This document shows, piece after piece, positions 21,343 through 32,523 of a DNA stretch of 38,316 nucleotides (positions within the stretch are counted from its first letter, which is position 1; each line of letters opens with the position of its first letter). A program made the translations under genes and the position numbers. Source of the stretch: Russula earlei (lineage: Eukaryota; Basidiomycota; Agaricomycetes; Russulales; Russulaceae); the NCBI GenBank assembly GCA_025769875.1, contig JAGFNK010000498.1, forward strand, positions 1 to 38,316, read 5' to 3'. The notes below the pieces were generated by a model that saw only the letters and a program-made list of their open reading frames with translations, had not been told where the DNA came from and searched no databases.

Positions 21343-22923
21343 TCATGTCTGGATTGAGGCGGCGGTCGTGGCTGCTTGTGCTGCGGAAGACGCGAAGGCG
21401 GCAATCAGCGATGGCGATGACAGAAGAGGCGAGGGCGATGGGAAACGGAGGCGATGGAGATGAGGGCGGCAGTGACGAGATGGCGGCTGCATGGTGGTGG
21501 TGTTGTCTTGTGGCGGTGGCGGCATGGTTGTCTCCATTGCAGGTGGTGGCAGCAGGCGTGGACGAGGAGCGAAGGCATAGGCAGTGAGTGTAAGTTCGTA
21601 GATAGAGACGTAGGTGGCGAGGACTCGAGAAAGAGGATGCGTGGGGCAGCTTGCGTGGGGGTGGGATCTGTCGTCTTGCGGCGGTGGTGGCGGGGTCGTC
21701 TCCACTGCAGGTGTTGGCAGCAGACGTGGGTGAGAGCGCGCAAACAGATGGGGAGGCGATGTGGGAGGCGGCGTGCGGTGTGCTGTTGGCGTCGGCGACT
21801 GTTTCTCCTGCGGCGGCGGCTTCTGCTCCTGTTGTGGCGTGTTGTGGCTAAGTTCGTGGCCGAGGCCTTCTTGGTCTTCTGGGGTGGTGCTGGTGGCAAG
21901 GGGTTGCGACAGTGCGGCGGTGCTGGTGTCACGCGAAACTACTAAAGCTGCGGCTGAGACTGAGAAGACTGAGGCTGAGACTGAGAAGGTGGCGGCGGAC
22001 TGAGCTGGTGCAACGGTGGAGGTGGACAGGGCGGAGGCGATGACTGAGGGCGACGCAGGGGCGACGGCGGCAGTGGCTGACAAGGGCGTGGCAGCGGTGG
22101 CTTGTGAGACGGTGGTGGAGATGGCAGCATGTGGCGCTAAGACGTCGGTGGCTGAGGCTGAGGCCATGGTGGCGGCTGACGAGACTAAGGCAGCTGGCAA
22201 GGCTAAGAGCGCGGTGGCGGCGGTTCACTGATCTGAAGCTGGGGTGACGGAGACGGCTGGCAAAACTAGGGGCGCGGTGGCGGCGGCTGAGACTGAGAAG
22301 GCTGAGGCTGAGGTCAGGGTGGAGATGGTGGCGGCTGGCGATGCTGGTGCTATGACGGACTGGGCTGAACTGATGAGTACGGGCGAGGCTAAGACAGAGA
22401 CTGATGCAAAGTCGGCGGCTGGCACGACTGAGGCTACTGTGGCAACGGACGAGGCGACGGACGAGACTGAGGGCGACGAGACGACTGAGGGCGTGGGAGC
22501 GGATGAGATGAAGGCGGGGGTGGCAGATGGGGCTGCGAGGGCTGAAGTGGCAGGTGGCGCTAAAACGTCGGTGGGCGAGGTTGAGATGGTGGTTGTGCAT
22601 GGAGCTGAGACAGTGGCCATAGCAGGCGACACTGAGGGCACAGGAGCTGGTTGGGCTAAGACAGGGACAGTGGCGATAGGTGATGTCACGGCTGAGGCTA
22701 CGGCGGCGGGGACAGACGAGGTGGCGATGATGGCGAATGCAGGCGATGCTGGGATGGCGAGGGCAGGTGGAGCCGAGGCGATGATGGCTGGCGAGTCAAG
22801 GATGGCGGCGGTGAATGAGGTGACAGGAACGGCGGACGAGGTAGGAACTGCAGGGACGATGGGCAATGCAGGTGAGGTGGAGGCGATGGTGCATGATGTA
22901 GGGACAGAGGCTGGAGCGGGCAT
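21343..22923 (-). pseudogene. Ala/Pro/Ser-rich protein of the long-TIR element, copy 2
   Basis: Opens MPAPASVPTSCTIAS at 22923, reaches the same TGA as copy 1 at 22225 (PASDQ-stop), then continues in frame to a stop at 21343. The C-terminal end differs from copy 1 because of the extra segment at about 21082-21360. The protein is the same Ala/Ser/Pro/Thr/Val-rich sequence with many short internal repeats. Function unknown. See copy 3 for the gag-like domain that precedes it. Confidence 0.5.
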
Positions 22924-22940
22924 GGGTGCAGGGTATGTGT

Positions 22941-23345
22941 ATGGTCAGAATGGAGAGGTAAGAGGGGCAATGAGTGGCTGGCCGTCCCAATCACACTGAA
23001 AACAATGTTGCACACCACAACACTTGAGTCAAAAACACTATGGGGCTGCCTCAAGACAGCCCATGGGTACAACATGAGGGAAAAATAATAGATATAGACC
23101 ATGATTTTGAGTTGTAATTCATCTAATGCACATGTGGAGGTGGCTTGAGTCCAGCTCCACCAATTCTCACTCAAATCTCATGAAGACAATGGGGCTGCCT
23201 AGCCCTCATTCAGGCGATTCAGGGACAATGATTTTCATACGAATTGAAGCTGTTTTGAGGGAGATATTCATCCCGCATGTTTGAGGGGGTTTCTGCGCCA
23301 ATTTGGGTGGAATTCAAGCTCCACCAAGTGCACTGAAAACGGCAA
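22941..23345 (-). repeat. Right TIR of long-TIR element copy 2
   Basis: Inverted partner of 20453-20860; ends CACTGAAAACGGCAA before the flanking TA. Confidence 0.88.
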
Positions 23346-26300
23346 TAACTTATCATTGTAACATATGCAGGCTGCAGCATCTGAGCTGAGCCGGTCCAGG
23401 CTGATCCGACGCGTGAGCAATGCACATGAGCTGAGAGCGCCCAGTCTGTGGGAGCCGACACGTTAATGCGACTGGGCTGTGATTACATCAGACTGCCCAA
23501 AGCAGTGGTAATCTCAACAGCACACATAGTGGAGACTACTGCCACTATTACCAAAGTATCGGATGATGATAATGAAATACATGTTTCTCTCTACACAACA
23601 GCCCGATCCTGTTGGATGGTTGATTCCGGAGCGACTCATCATATTACGCCGTTCCACTCTGACTTCATTTCTTGGGCTCCAGCATCTGGATCTGTTAGTC
23701 TTGGAGGTCATGCTGTCATCTCACAGATTGGGACTGGATCGGTTTCTGTCAGGCTGTCAGGAGGAACTGGGGATGTTCAATTGACCCTTTCAGATGTTAT
23801 GCATGTTCCGGAAGCCGACGCGCGGTACTTCTCAGTCAGTGTCAGCGCTGCTCCGGAAAGGGGGTCAAATAACATTCACTAAAGATGGCTTCCAGATCCA
23901 CATTAAGGATCGGAAGATTGCGCAAGGGTACATGGAGAATAATCTATTCTGGTTTGACCTATCCATTCCATCCCTACACACTCAGAGCGGTGCGCTGTCA
24001 CTTGACATCTGGCATCAGCGGATGGGACATATGTCCCGGAACGCACTCATACGTTACAGTGATTCCGTTAATGGAATTTTGCTTAGCTCAACTGACAAGG
24101 ATCTCGCCCCTTGCCCAGGGTGTCAACTCGGCAAGCAGCCGAGACTTCCTTTCTCGGGTTCCTCTAAACACTTGGAACAGAGATTGCAAATTGTACACAG
24201 CGATCTAGCCAGTCTGATGCAGGTCTGGTCTATCTGGGGCGCAAGTTACTTCGCGACATTTATCGATGACTACTCCCGCTTTGGAGTAGTGTATTTTCTC
24301 AAAACAAAAGATCAGTGTGCAGACGCCTTCAAGAAATATTTGGCTTGGGCTGAAAATCAAACAAGCAAGACAGTTAAGGCTTTGCACTCGGATTGTGGTG
24401 GAGAATACATGTCGGGTGCCCTTAGATTGGTACTGATGCAGAAGGGGATCAAGCACAAATTAACGATGCCGGGTTCCCCACAACAGAATGGATTAGTGGA
24501 GTAATGGAACTGGACCCTGGAAGACAAGATGCATGCCATGATACACAGCACCAGTCTTACTCTTGGGTTTTGGGAACTGGCTACTGATGCTGCAGTTCAC
24601 ATTCACAATCGCATGCCCACTCGCGTTCTCGGTTGGCATACCCCTCATGAACTGTGGGACTCCAGACACATCCTGGACATCTCTTACTTCCGAGTTTTTG
24701 GATGCAGGGCATATGTACATGTCCCTGACACTAAGCAGAAGAAGCTCGATCCCAAGGCGATCAAAATGACATTCGTCAGCTATGAATCAGGATCTAAAGG
24801 CTACCGCCTATGGAATCCAGCCACCTGGAAAATAGTACTTTTGCATTATGTAACATTTGATGAAGCATTCTTCCCAGCAAAGGCAAGTGGTGGACCATCC
24901 GCCTTACCCATACCACCCCTGGTCCCTGCTGGACCTATTACATTTTCCCTCACAGAACCTGTCCCAGACCAACTGGATGGCCGTGTGCCTCCGGAGACCC
25001 CTGCAAATCTTGCGGCGACACCTCAGAATGTTTCAGTGTACCATACTCCCCCATCCCATATTCCTATCCTGACCCCTCCAGCACTTCCGCGACCCGCCTT
25101 CATGATGCGTCCACCCTTGCCTCATAGACTTAGGGCTAACCTGCGTCCAAACCCAAGATATTTTGGTGAGGACAATGTGGAACATCCGGCTCGGAGAGGG
25201 CATGTATTGCATACGGCCCTGTTAGTGACTGCTGAGGCACTAAACCCTGTATCTTATTAGGAAGTGATGGAATCAGACTCAGCTGATGATTGGAAAGCCG
25301 CTTGTCAGTATGAAATTGACGCGCTTGCCAGAAATGGTACCTGGGATCTAGTCAATCTACCGCCAGGCCATAAGGCCATGAAATCAAGATGGGTATTTGC
25401 ATGCAAATTGGATGGCCGATTTCACGCACACGTTGTAGCCAAGGGGCTTACACAAATTGAAGGACTTGATTACAGTGACACCTTCTCTCCAGTAGCAAGA
25501 TTTGAGTCTTTGCGACTCTTGTTAGCGTTGGCTGCACTAGAGGATTGGGAGATCCACCAGATGGACGTCAAGTTGGCGTTCCTGAATGGGCTACTGGATG
25601 AAGAGATTTACATGGAGCAACCACAAGGATTCATTGTTCTGGAGACATCACACCAAGTTTGCCACCTGAAGAAGGCAATCTACAGTCTCAAACAAGCTTT
25701 GCACGCATGGAACCTGCAGTTTCATGGGGTTCTCATTGAGCTCGGCTTCACACGCATGCATTCTGATGCCGGCGTCTATCATCACCAAGACGTGGGGGGA
25801 TCCACTATCATTATCATCCTCTATGTTGATGATATCACAATCTTAAGCGACTCACATGCGCAGATCACTGGCATCAAACAATCACTGTCTACACACTATG
25901 AGATGACTGATCTAGGTGAGATTGAGTCCTATCTTGGGATCTGTGTAACACGCGATCACTCAGCTAAAGTGTTAGACATTGACCAATCTAGGTACATCTC
26001 GGAGATCGTTAATCGCTTTGGGGTGGCGGAATCCAATCCGGTCCGCACCCCACTTCCATCCGGCGTGGAAATACATCTGGTTAAGCATACTGGACAGGCA
26101 ATGCCTTCGGAAATAAAGTACTACCAGAGAATAATTGGCAGCCTCCTGTATGTGCAAATCAGAATGTGTCCGGACATCTCCTTTGCAGTCTCATGTCTTG
26201 CACAGTATTCCAACAATCCATCAGCACAGCACCTACACCTTGCAAAATATGTGCTATCTTATCTTAACAGCACAGCCCAACTAAAGCTACATTACGATGG

Positions 26301-26804
26301 TGTGTGAGGTGTTGGACTACACAGATACTCCAATTCTAGTCTCAGAGATGACACGGATGACTTTCACTCCACTTCGGGCTATGTATTCTTGCTATCTGGA
26401 GCTGCGATTTCCTGGTCCTCGTGTAAACAGAAGACCATCGCCCAGAGCACCACTCAAGCCGAGTATATGGCCCTAGCTGACACAGCTAATCAAGCCGCGT
26501 GGTATTGGAGCTTCTTCTCCAAAATTGGCTATGAGATCACTGATCCAATTCTGCTCCATGGTGATAACAAAGGTGCTGTAGATCTTGTGCTTAATCCCGT
26601 CACCGGAAGAAGATCAAAACATATCCCCATAAAGCATCATGCAATCAGACAGTACATTGAGGACGGACTGATTGATCTAGTCAGAATGCCCACAGCAGAG
26701 ATGCTTGCTCATGGTCTAACCAAGCCGCACGTTCATGTGTTGCTTCAGACTTTCATCACTGGATTAGGTCTCATCTGATCTAATCTACTGACTATCTAGA
26801 TCAT

Positions 26805-26811
26805 GGGGGGA
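26805..26811 (+). promoter_or_regulatory. Copia A polypurine tract
   Basis: GGGGGGA sits directly before the 3' LTR (TGTTGAG at 26812), the expected position for plus-strand DNA priming. Confidence 0.75.
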
Positions 26812-27248
26812 TGTTGAGATAAAGAGTAGCCAAAGTGTTGATGCATCGGCCCAAACTGTCTGGGTGGCCCACAGGCCCGGACCACATAAGCATTTCAGCT
26901 AAGTTGCTGAAACATGTATGATAACAAAATTGATAGTATGATCTAAGACAATCGGTAGCTAGCACATAGCGATCGTGAAAACAATTTGATAGTTACTACA
27001 GACAAAATAATTAGGGACGCTCTCAGATACTTAAGAGTGTCGTACATACAGTAGATACTTCAGTTTCGTCTCACAGAAACTGAAGTAAGTACTTACTATC
27101 TCACAATCTTATCAGTAGCTGATTATGCGTTGTAATACCATTTTTATTAGGTAAATATGACTCTAGCAGTTTCGTCTCACAGAAACTGAATATCATTTTT
27201 ATTAGATCTATTACGATCTAATCTACCTTATCACTGTGTGATTCAACA
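26812..27248 (+). repeat. Copia A 3' LTR
   Basis: Partner of 18665-19100, with the same TGTTGAG and ATTCAACA ends, followed by the duplication ACCTA. Confidence 0.94.
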
Positions 27249-27335
27249 ACCTAAACCATTGATGAATGTCCAAAGCAACATGTGAGCAAGTGGCTTGGTG
27301 AGACCATCAGCAAGCATTCTCCTGTAGGTGTATGG

Positions 27336-27605
27336 ATCAGCATGTGTTGTGAAATGCAACCACAGATAGAGAGACCTCAGAGGAGGTGCTTAGTCATTGC
27401 CACCCTCTTGGGTCCGACTTGTGTGTTCAACACTATGTGACCCAACCTGGGGACCTCAGAGGAGGGGGTTGATATGCACTCACATGATTCCCTATATCCT
27501 GGTGCAATTAAGAAAATGGCCAGACTGGTGGTTGAACCCAGGACCTCCCAGATATATACCAGGTGCTCTAACCACTGAGCTACCTAGCCTTGGGTACAGT
27601 GAAGT
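27336..27605 (-). mobile_element. tRNA-derived SINE-like insertion
   Basis: The minus strand contains a tRNA-like head: A-box region TAGCTCAGTGGTTAGAGCA (27582-27564) and B-box-like GGGTTCAACC (near 27539-27530) at normal tRNA spacing. A non-tRNA body of about 190 bp follows, with the repeated word CCTCCTCTGAGGTC. It interrupts the RNase H frame of copia B between EDGLI and MLADGLTKP. The anticodon loop (TATATAT) lacks the usual T33, so it is not a functional tRNA. Exact ends and target duplication are uncertain. Confidence 0.65.
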
Positions 27606-28314
27606 GGATTAATCTATATGACAGATTGTATGTCCAACAGCATGATCAGTCCATCTTCAATATATTGGTGAATGGCATGATGCTTGATATGGATATGTTT
27701 TTATTGTCTTTCAGTGACTGGATTGAGCATGAGATCAACTTCACCCTTGTTATCACCATGAAGTGGAATTGGATTGGAGATCTGGTAGCCGATCTCAGAG
27801 AAGAAGCTCTGATACCATGCAGCTTGATTAGCTGCATTGGCTAATGCCATATATTTGGCTTGAGTGGTACTCTGGGCAACAGTCTTCTGTTTGCATGATG
27901 ACCAAGAGATCACAGCACTGGATAGTAGAAAGACATAGCCAAGGTGGAACAAAAGTCATCTGAATTGTCTCCAAGGCTAGAGTTGGAGTACCCATGTAGT
28001 CTGCTATCACACATGCCATCATAATGTAGCTTTGGATCTAAAGTGCTATTAAGATAAGATAGCACATATTTAGCAAGGTGTAGATGTTGCAATGAGGGAT
28101 TAGATGAGTATTGGGTGAGTTGAGGGACTGCAAATGATATGTCTGGTCTTGTCCTGATCTGCACATAGAGAAGGCTGCCAATAATACATTGAACGTGTTT
28201 TGTTTTGTCAGGCATTGCCACCCCTGAGTGCTTGACCAAGTGGACATCTGCCCCAGAGGGCAGCAGAGTGCAGATCAGATTGGAATCCACCATCCTGAAG
28301 TGATTGATGATCTC

Positions 28315-29178
28315 TGTTACGGTGTCGCGGCCATAAGAGCATTAGCTCAGAGTTCAGTGGGGCCAAGTTGCTGTGACTTGGTTCAAGGGTTCAGTGGGGC
28401 CGGCTCAAAGAGACTGGATCAAAGGTTTAGCGTCTCAAGGCTGAGTCAGACAATGACTTAGTCCACAGACAGAGTTGATCTCCTGGTTTCACAGAAGAGG
28501 AGGATGATGAGAGAGAGGCAGAGGAGGAAGAGGAACACAAGGGTTCCTTGAGGTGTACTCAGGTCAAGCAAGATGAAGGCCAGCACAAGCAAGTTGTGAT
28601 TTGAGAGAGGGTACAGGGCAAGGGATGTGACAGGAAATGGGACAAAGCTAACCTTGGGGCATTCCCCAGCTTCTACAGGCACTTAAATACTGCACATAGT
28701 GAGGCTTGTTGGAGCTATAGGGATGATAGCTCAGTCTTGTGTGTAAAAGACTGTATTGGTTAGTTATCTAACCTATAGGGATGATAGCTATGTACAGTAT
28801 TAGCTTTAAAGGAGTGTAAAGGAATGTGTAGTACTGACCTCAGTCTTGTGTGTAAAAGACTGAGGAAACGAACGTGATAACTAAATTATTCTAATTATTT
28901 ACACGTACGGTCTGGATTGTCTGTTCGCGTGGCACTTAGCGGCTGCACGTCCAACAAGGCTGTACAGTACTATATGCAGAACAATAGATAAAGGTAAGCC
29001 AATAGCAAAAAGTAACTCAACAATAGGTGAAACACAATAGGTGAAACACACAACAGGTGAAACAATAAGAGGTCATCAATATCAAGGGATGAAACGGTAA
29101 CCAAGGGTACGAGGGTGAAAGATAGGGAACAATAAGAAGTGAAACAGGGACAAACCAAAAGAGGGGTAGATCACAACA
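28315..29178. mobile_element. Solo LTR, Ty3/gypsy type
   Basis: 864 bp, TGTTACGGTGTCGCGG at the left and GATCACAACA at the right, flanked by the 5-bp duplication ATCTC (28310-28314 and 29179-29183). Removing it rejoins the copia B frame (YILEI...INHFRMV). Internally it has two copies of GGGATGATAGCT and of CAGTCTTGTGTGTAAAAGAC (28731-28860) and a cluster of GGTGAAACA repeats (29020-29070). Gypsy assignment rests only on the TGTTACGG start and length. Confidence 0.85.
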
Positions 29179-31500
29179 ATCTCCAAGATGTACCTAGATT
29201 GATCAATGTCTAGATGCTTAGCCGAGTGATTGCACATAACATGAATCCAAGATCAGTCATTTTGTGGTGCATGGACAATGATTTCTTAATATCTGCAATC
29301 AGTGAGAGTGAATCACCTAAGATGGTGACATCATCAACATAGAGGATAATGATTATGGTTCCCCCTGTGTCTTGGTGATGATAAACTCCAGCATCTGGGT
29401 GTGTGCATGTGAAGCTGAGCTCAGTGAGAACTCCATGGAACTGCAAGTTCCATGCACATGAGGCTTGTTTGAGGCTGTAGAGAGCCTTCTTTAAGTGACA
29501 GACTCTTTGTCTTCTTGGTTCAGAGTGATGAAACCTTGTGGTTGCTCCATGTAGATCTCTTCCTCCAGTGTGCCATTGAGGAACACCGACTTGACATCCA
29601 TTTGGTGAATCTCCCAATCTTCCAGCATGGCCAATGCTAGTAGCAGTCTCAAGGACTCAAATCTGGCAACTGGTGAGAAAGTTTAATCATTATCAATTCC
29701 CTCTACTTGGGTGAACCCCTTTGCAACTAAATGCACATGAAATCTGCCATCAGATTTGTGTGCAAACACCCATCTTGATCTGATGGCCTTATGGCTTGGC
29801 AGCAGATTGACAAGGTCCCAGGTAGCATTCTTAGCAAGCACATCAATCTTGTATTGACACATGGCTCTCCATTCATCAGCAGAGTCCAATGACATTGCTT
29901 CCTAAAACATAGCTGGAGTGATTGCTTCTGCTGTTGCTAATAATGCTGTATGTGATAGGCACCCCCCCACATCTGCGTTAGCAGCAAGGAATCTAGGATT
30001 AAGATGTGGATTAGACTGAAGATGCCTAGGTGAGGGTGGATGTGGTGGACCAAAGGATGGTCCTGGCAACGCTGAGTGAGGCTGGTGCATACAAACTTGG
30101 TGCACAGGTTGCACATGTCATGGTGGAGTGTGTGGAACAGGCTGAGTGGAAGGGGTATGATAAAGTGAATTAGGTGTATTGGGATTTAGTGGGGTTTCTG
30201 GAGGTGTGGGACTAGGTGTGCAACCTTCCAGTTGATAGAGATAAGGGACAGTGAGTATCTCTGGTCCTAAAGGGACCAAGGGTTGTGCCAGAGGAGAAGT
30301 GTCACTGACATCTCCCCTGGCTGGTAGTATGTGCTCATTGAAGATAACATTGTGCAATAAAAATAACTTTTGGGTAGATTGATTCCAGAGTTGGTGACCC
30401 TTAGACCCAGACTCATACCCTATGAAGATCATCTCAACTGATCTCAGATCAAGCTTCTTCCATTTGTTGGCAGGTGTGTGCACATATGCCTTACATCCAA
30501 AGATGTGAAAATAGGAGACATCCAGAATGTGACTGTCTGTCCATAATGTATGAGGTGTGTCCCAATTGAGAGTGCATGTTGGAGTCTGATTGTAAGTATG
30601 AACAGCTGTGTCAGTAGCAAGCTCCCAGAACCCAAGACTGAGACCAGCACTGTGAAGCATGGTGCACATCTTATCTTCAAGGGTCCGGTTCTATTATTCA
30701 GCAACTCCATTCTGTTGTGGCAAACCTGGTATTGTTAATCTGTGTTTGATCCCCCATTGATCTAAGACCAATCTGAGTGTACCTGACAAGTACTCCCCTC
30801 CACAATCCAAGTGCAATGCTTTAATCTTATTGCTAGTCTGATTTTCTGACCATGTGAGATATTTCTTAAATGCATTGGCACAATGATCTTTAGATTTGAG
30901 GAAGTACACTACTCCATAACCAGAGTAGTCATCAATAAATGTTGCCCAGTAGCTGGTGCCTTGGATAGACTGGATCTGCATCTGACTGGCTAAGTCAGTA
31001 TGGATGATCTGTAGCCGATGATCCAATTGCTTAGAGGAGGCCAAGAAAGGAGGTTGCATCTGTTTTCCAAGTTCACACCCCAGACAAGGGGAGTGATTGC
31101 AATCCTTGAAGTTAAGTGAGATTCCATTAACAAAATTGCTGTAAGTGATTAAGACATGGTGGGACATATGTCCCATGCAATGATGCCAGATGTGAAGTGG
31201 TAAGACACCTGATTGCATGTGGAGAGCTGGAGACAAGAAATCAATGTAGAATAGATTGTGCTCCAGGTATCCTTGTGCAATCTTCCAATCTTTGATGTAG
31301 ATTTGACACCCATGTTGAGTAAATGTGATGTATCCCCCCTTCCAGAGCAGTGTGCTGACTGAGAAGTAATGCACATTGGCCTCCAGAACATACATATTGT
31401 CTGTGAGGGTCAATTAAATATCTCCATTTCCTCTGGGTGGCAGGACAGACACTTATCCAGTCCTGATCTGCTTGATGATTGTGTGATTGTCAAGACTCAC

Positions 31501-32095
31501 TGTTGAACAATCCAGTTCAAGAGTGAGGGATAAGCTCAAAGATAAGTCAATAGATGTTCAAGACAGCATGAGCAAGGAGTAAGGTCCAGAGCAGTACCAA
31601 ATACCAGAGAGGTATGGTTACTGGGAGCGTCGAACAATTACGCAGGGAAGAGGCCAGAATGATCACAAGGGGATGGTCCTTGAAGGAGTATCCCAGGAAT
31701 AGAGAGTGCCATAAACAAATGGACAGTCTGAGGACAGTCTGCTACTTTATTGAGTGCTTATATACTACAAGAGAACTGCTAAATAAGGAACAAGTCATAA
31801 CCTTGTTATCAAGCACAATTGATGGATGAGTAAGAAGTCAGGGTACACTTACTGAGCATACTCAGTCATGCTCAGTAGGCTGCTGAGTAAGAAGGCTCCT
31901 ATTGATGAGTAAGAGCCTATACTATCCATGTGTTCACCGTCTTAGTACATGTGCTAAGCACCTGATTCATTAACTGTTAGTTAGTTTAGGGCTGGTCATT
32001 TGAGGACTTGTAGTTCAGTTTAGGAAATAGAGTTGCTTATAAGGCCCCTTATATAGTTCTATTAGTCATTAGAGTCAACCCTAATACTTATATTA
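31501..32095 (-). repeat. LTR of a further retrotransposon, interrupted
   Basis: On the minus strand the block ends TTGTTCAACA at 31501, directly beside copia B coding sequence (VSLDNHT), with candidate duplication CTCAC on its left (31496-31500). Minus-strand TATATAAG and AATAAA motifs (about 31737-31756) and TATATAAGG (about 32046-32054) fit an LTR promoter and polyadenylation region. The other end is hidden because long-TIR copy 3 interrupts it at 32096. Palindromic words (ACTGAGCATACTCAGT) lie at 31850-31865. Confidence 0.6.
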
Positions 32096-32503
32096 TTGCC
32101 GTTTTCAGTGCACTTGGCAGAGCTTGAATTCCACCCAAATCGGCACAGAAACCCCCTCAAACATGCGGGATGAATATCTCCCTCAAAACAGCTTCAATTC
32201 ATATGAAATTTATTGTCCCTGAATTGCCTAAATGAGGGCTAGGCAGCCCCATTGTTTTCATGAGATTTGAGTGAGAATTGGTGGAGCTGGACTCAAGCCA
32301 CCTCCACATGTGTATTAGGTGAATTACAACTCAAAATCATGGTCTATATCTATTATTTTTCCCTCATGTTGTACCCATGGGCTGTCTTGAGGCAGCCCCA
32401 TAGTGTTTTCGACTCAAGTGTTGTGGTGTGCAACATTGTTTCCAGTGCAATTGGAGTCATGGCCAGCCACTCATCACCCCTCTCACCTCTCCATTCTGAC
32501 CAT
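32096..32503 (+). repeat. TIR of long-TIR element copy 3
   Basis: Aligns along its length with the four other TIR arms in the window, with extra C/T and G/A differences (for example GCGCACTTGG to GTGCACTTGG). Confidence 0.85.
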
Positions 32504-32523
32504 CCTTTGCCCTCATTCCCACC

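Larger units (their letters stand above)
20453..23345. mobile_element. Long-TIR element, copy 2 (TA-flanked)
   Basis: 2893 bp with the same structure as copy 1: TIRs at 20453-20860 and 22941-23345, TA outside each end, and a GC-rich interior. It is closely similar to copy 1, with most differences transitions. It contains an extra segment of about 280 bp (roughly 21082-21360) missing from copy 1. It lies inside the solo LTR of copia A, so it inserted after both of those. Confidence 0.88.
20136..23519 (-). mobile_element. Solo LTR of the copia B family inside copia A gag, itself interrupted
   Basis: The two LTR pieces (20136-20450 and 23348-23519) are separated by the long-TIR element copy 2. 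Plus-strand ends are TGTTGAAG and CTCAACA, and the flanks carry GCACA on both sides (20131-20135, 23520-23524). Removing the insert and one GCACA restores the copia A frame (KVNAHIVETTATITKVS). Homology to the copia B 3' LTR fixes the family and minus orientation. No internal retrotransposon genes remain, so it is a solo LTR left by recombination. Confidence 0.9.
19360..26778 (+). pseudogene. Copia A gag-pol polyprotein, broken
   Basis: Starts at ATG 19360. Gag (DGSNWSTWSSRVLAV ...) has a zinc knuckle CYYCQKLGHKSPEC near 20008-20050. After the nested insert (20136-23519 plus one GCACA) the frame resumes without a shift: aspartic protease WMVDSGATHH, pre-integrase HQRMGHMS, integrase core (VHSDL, FIDDYSR, HSDCGGEY), reverse transcriptase with YVDD at 25822-25833, and RNase H (TQAEYMAL, LHGDNKGAVDL) to 26778. 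Stops: TGA 19459, TAA 24502, TAG 25258 and TGA 26305, all explicable by C-to-T or G-to-A change. A small indel shifts the frame near 23840-23860. A single uninterrupted gag-pol frame is the ancestral state, typical of copia elements. Confidence 0.92.
18665..27248 (+). mobile_element. Copia A: complete Ty1/copia retrotransposon with nested insertions
   Basis: Two LTRs of 436-437 bp (18665-19100 and 26812-27248), a 5-bp target duplication ACCTA (18660-18664 and 27249-27253), a primer-binding site at 19101, a polypurine tract before the 3' LTR and one gag-pol frame. The LTRs differ at about twenty positions, nearly all transitions. It carries a solo LTR with its own nested long-TIR element at 20136-23519. 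It inserted into the last codons of copia B. Confidence 0.95.
27254..31495 (-). pseudogene. Copia B pol, broken
   Basis: On the minus strand: protease-proximal region (VSLDNHTIIKQIRTG), pre-integrase HHCMGHMSHH, integrase (IHTDLAS, FIDDYSGYG, HLDCGGEYLSG, LPQQNGVAE then two stops), the Pro-rich linker, RT N terminus (DEWRAMCQYKIDVLAKNATW), RT with YVDD at about 29330-29341, then after the solo LTR INHFRMVDSNLI and RNase H (TQAKYMALANAANQ, LHGDNKGEVDL), and after the SINE-like insert the end MLADGLTKPLAHMLL. Many stops and frameshifts; clearly older than copia A, to which every block aligns. At the integrase site copia A has one stop codon and copia B has two (CGN TGG to TAA TAG). Confidence 0.88.
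17978..31500 (-). mobile_element. Copia B: old Ty1/copia element, minus strand, dismembered by later insertions
   Basis: Pieces, read leftwards: protease-to-RT at 31500-29184, RNase H at 28309-27640 and 27335-27254, then 18659-18618, and the 3' LTR at 18617-17978. It is interrupted by copia A (18665-27248), a gypsy-type solo LTR (28315-29178) and a SINE-like insert (about 27336-27605). Its gag and 5' LTR would lie beyond the right edge, past the LTR at 31501, the long-TIR element and the gypsy element. The join across copia A restores the C terminus TFINGLGLL-stop, matching TFITGLGLI-stop in copia A. Confidence 0.88.

Noticed and set aside
27530..27582. A functional tRNA gene on the minus strand
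   Set aside because: A and B boxes are tRNA-like, but the anticodon loop TATATAT lacks T33, stems need several G-T pairs, and the head is fused to a longer non-tRNA body inside a retrotransposon. A SINE-like insert fits better.
28970..29158. CRISPR-like array from the repeated GGTGAAACA words
   Set aside because: Repeats are short, irregular and inside a eukaryotic LTR; there are no spacers of constant length.
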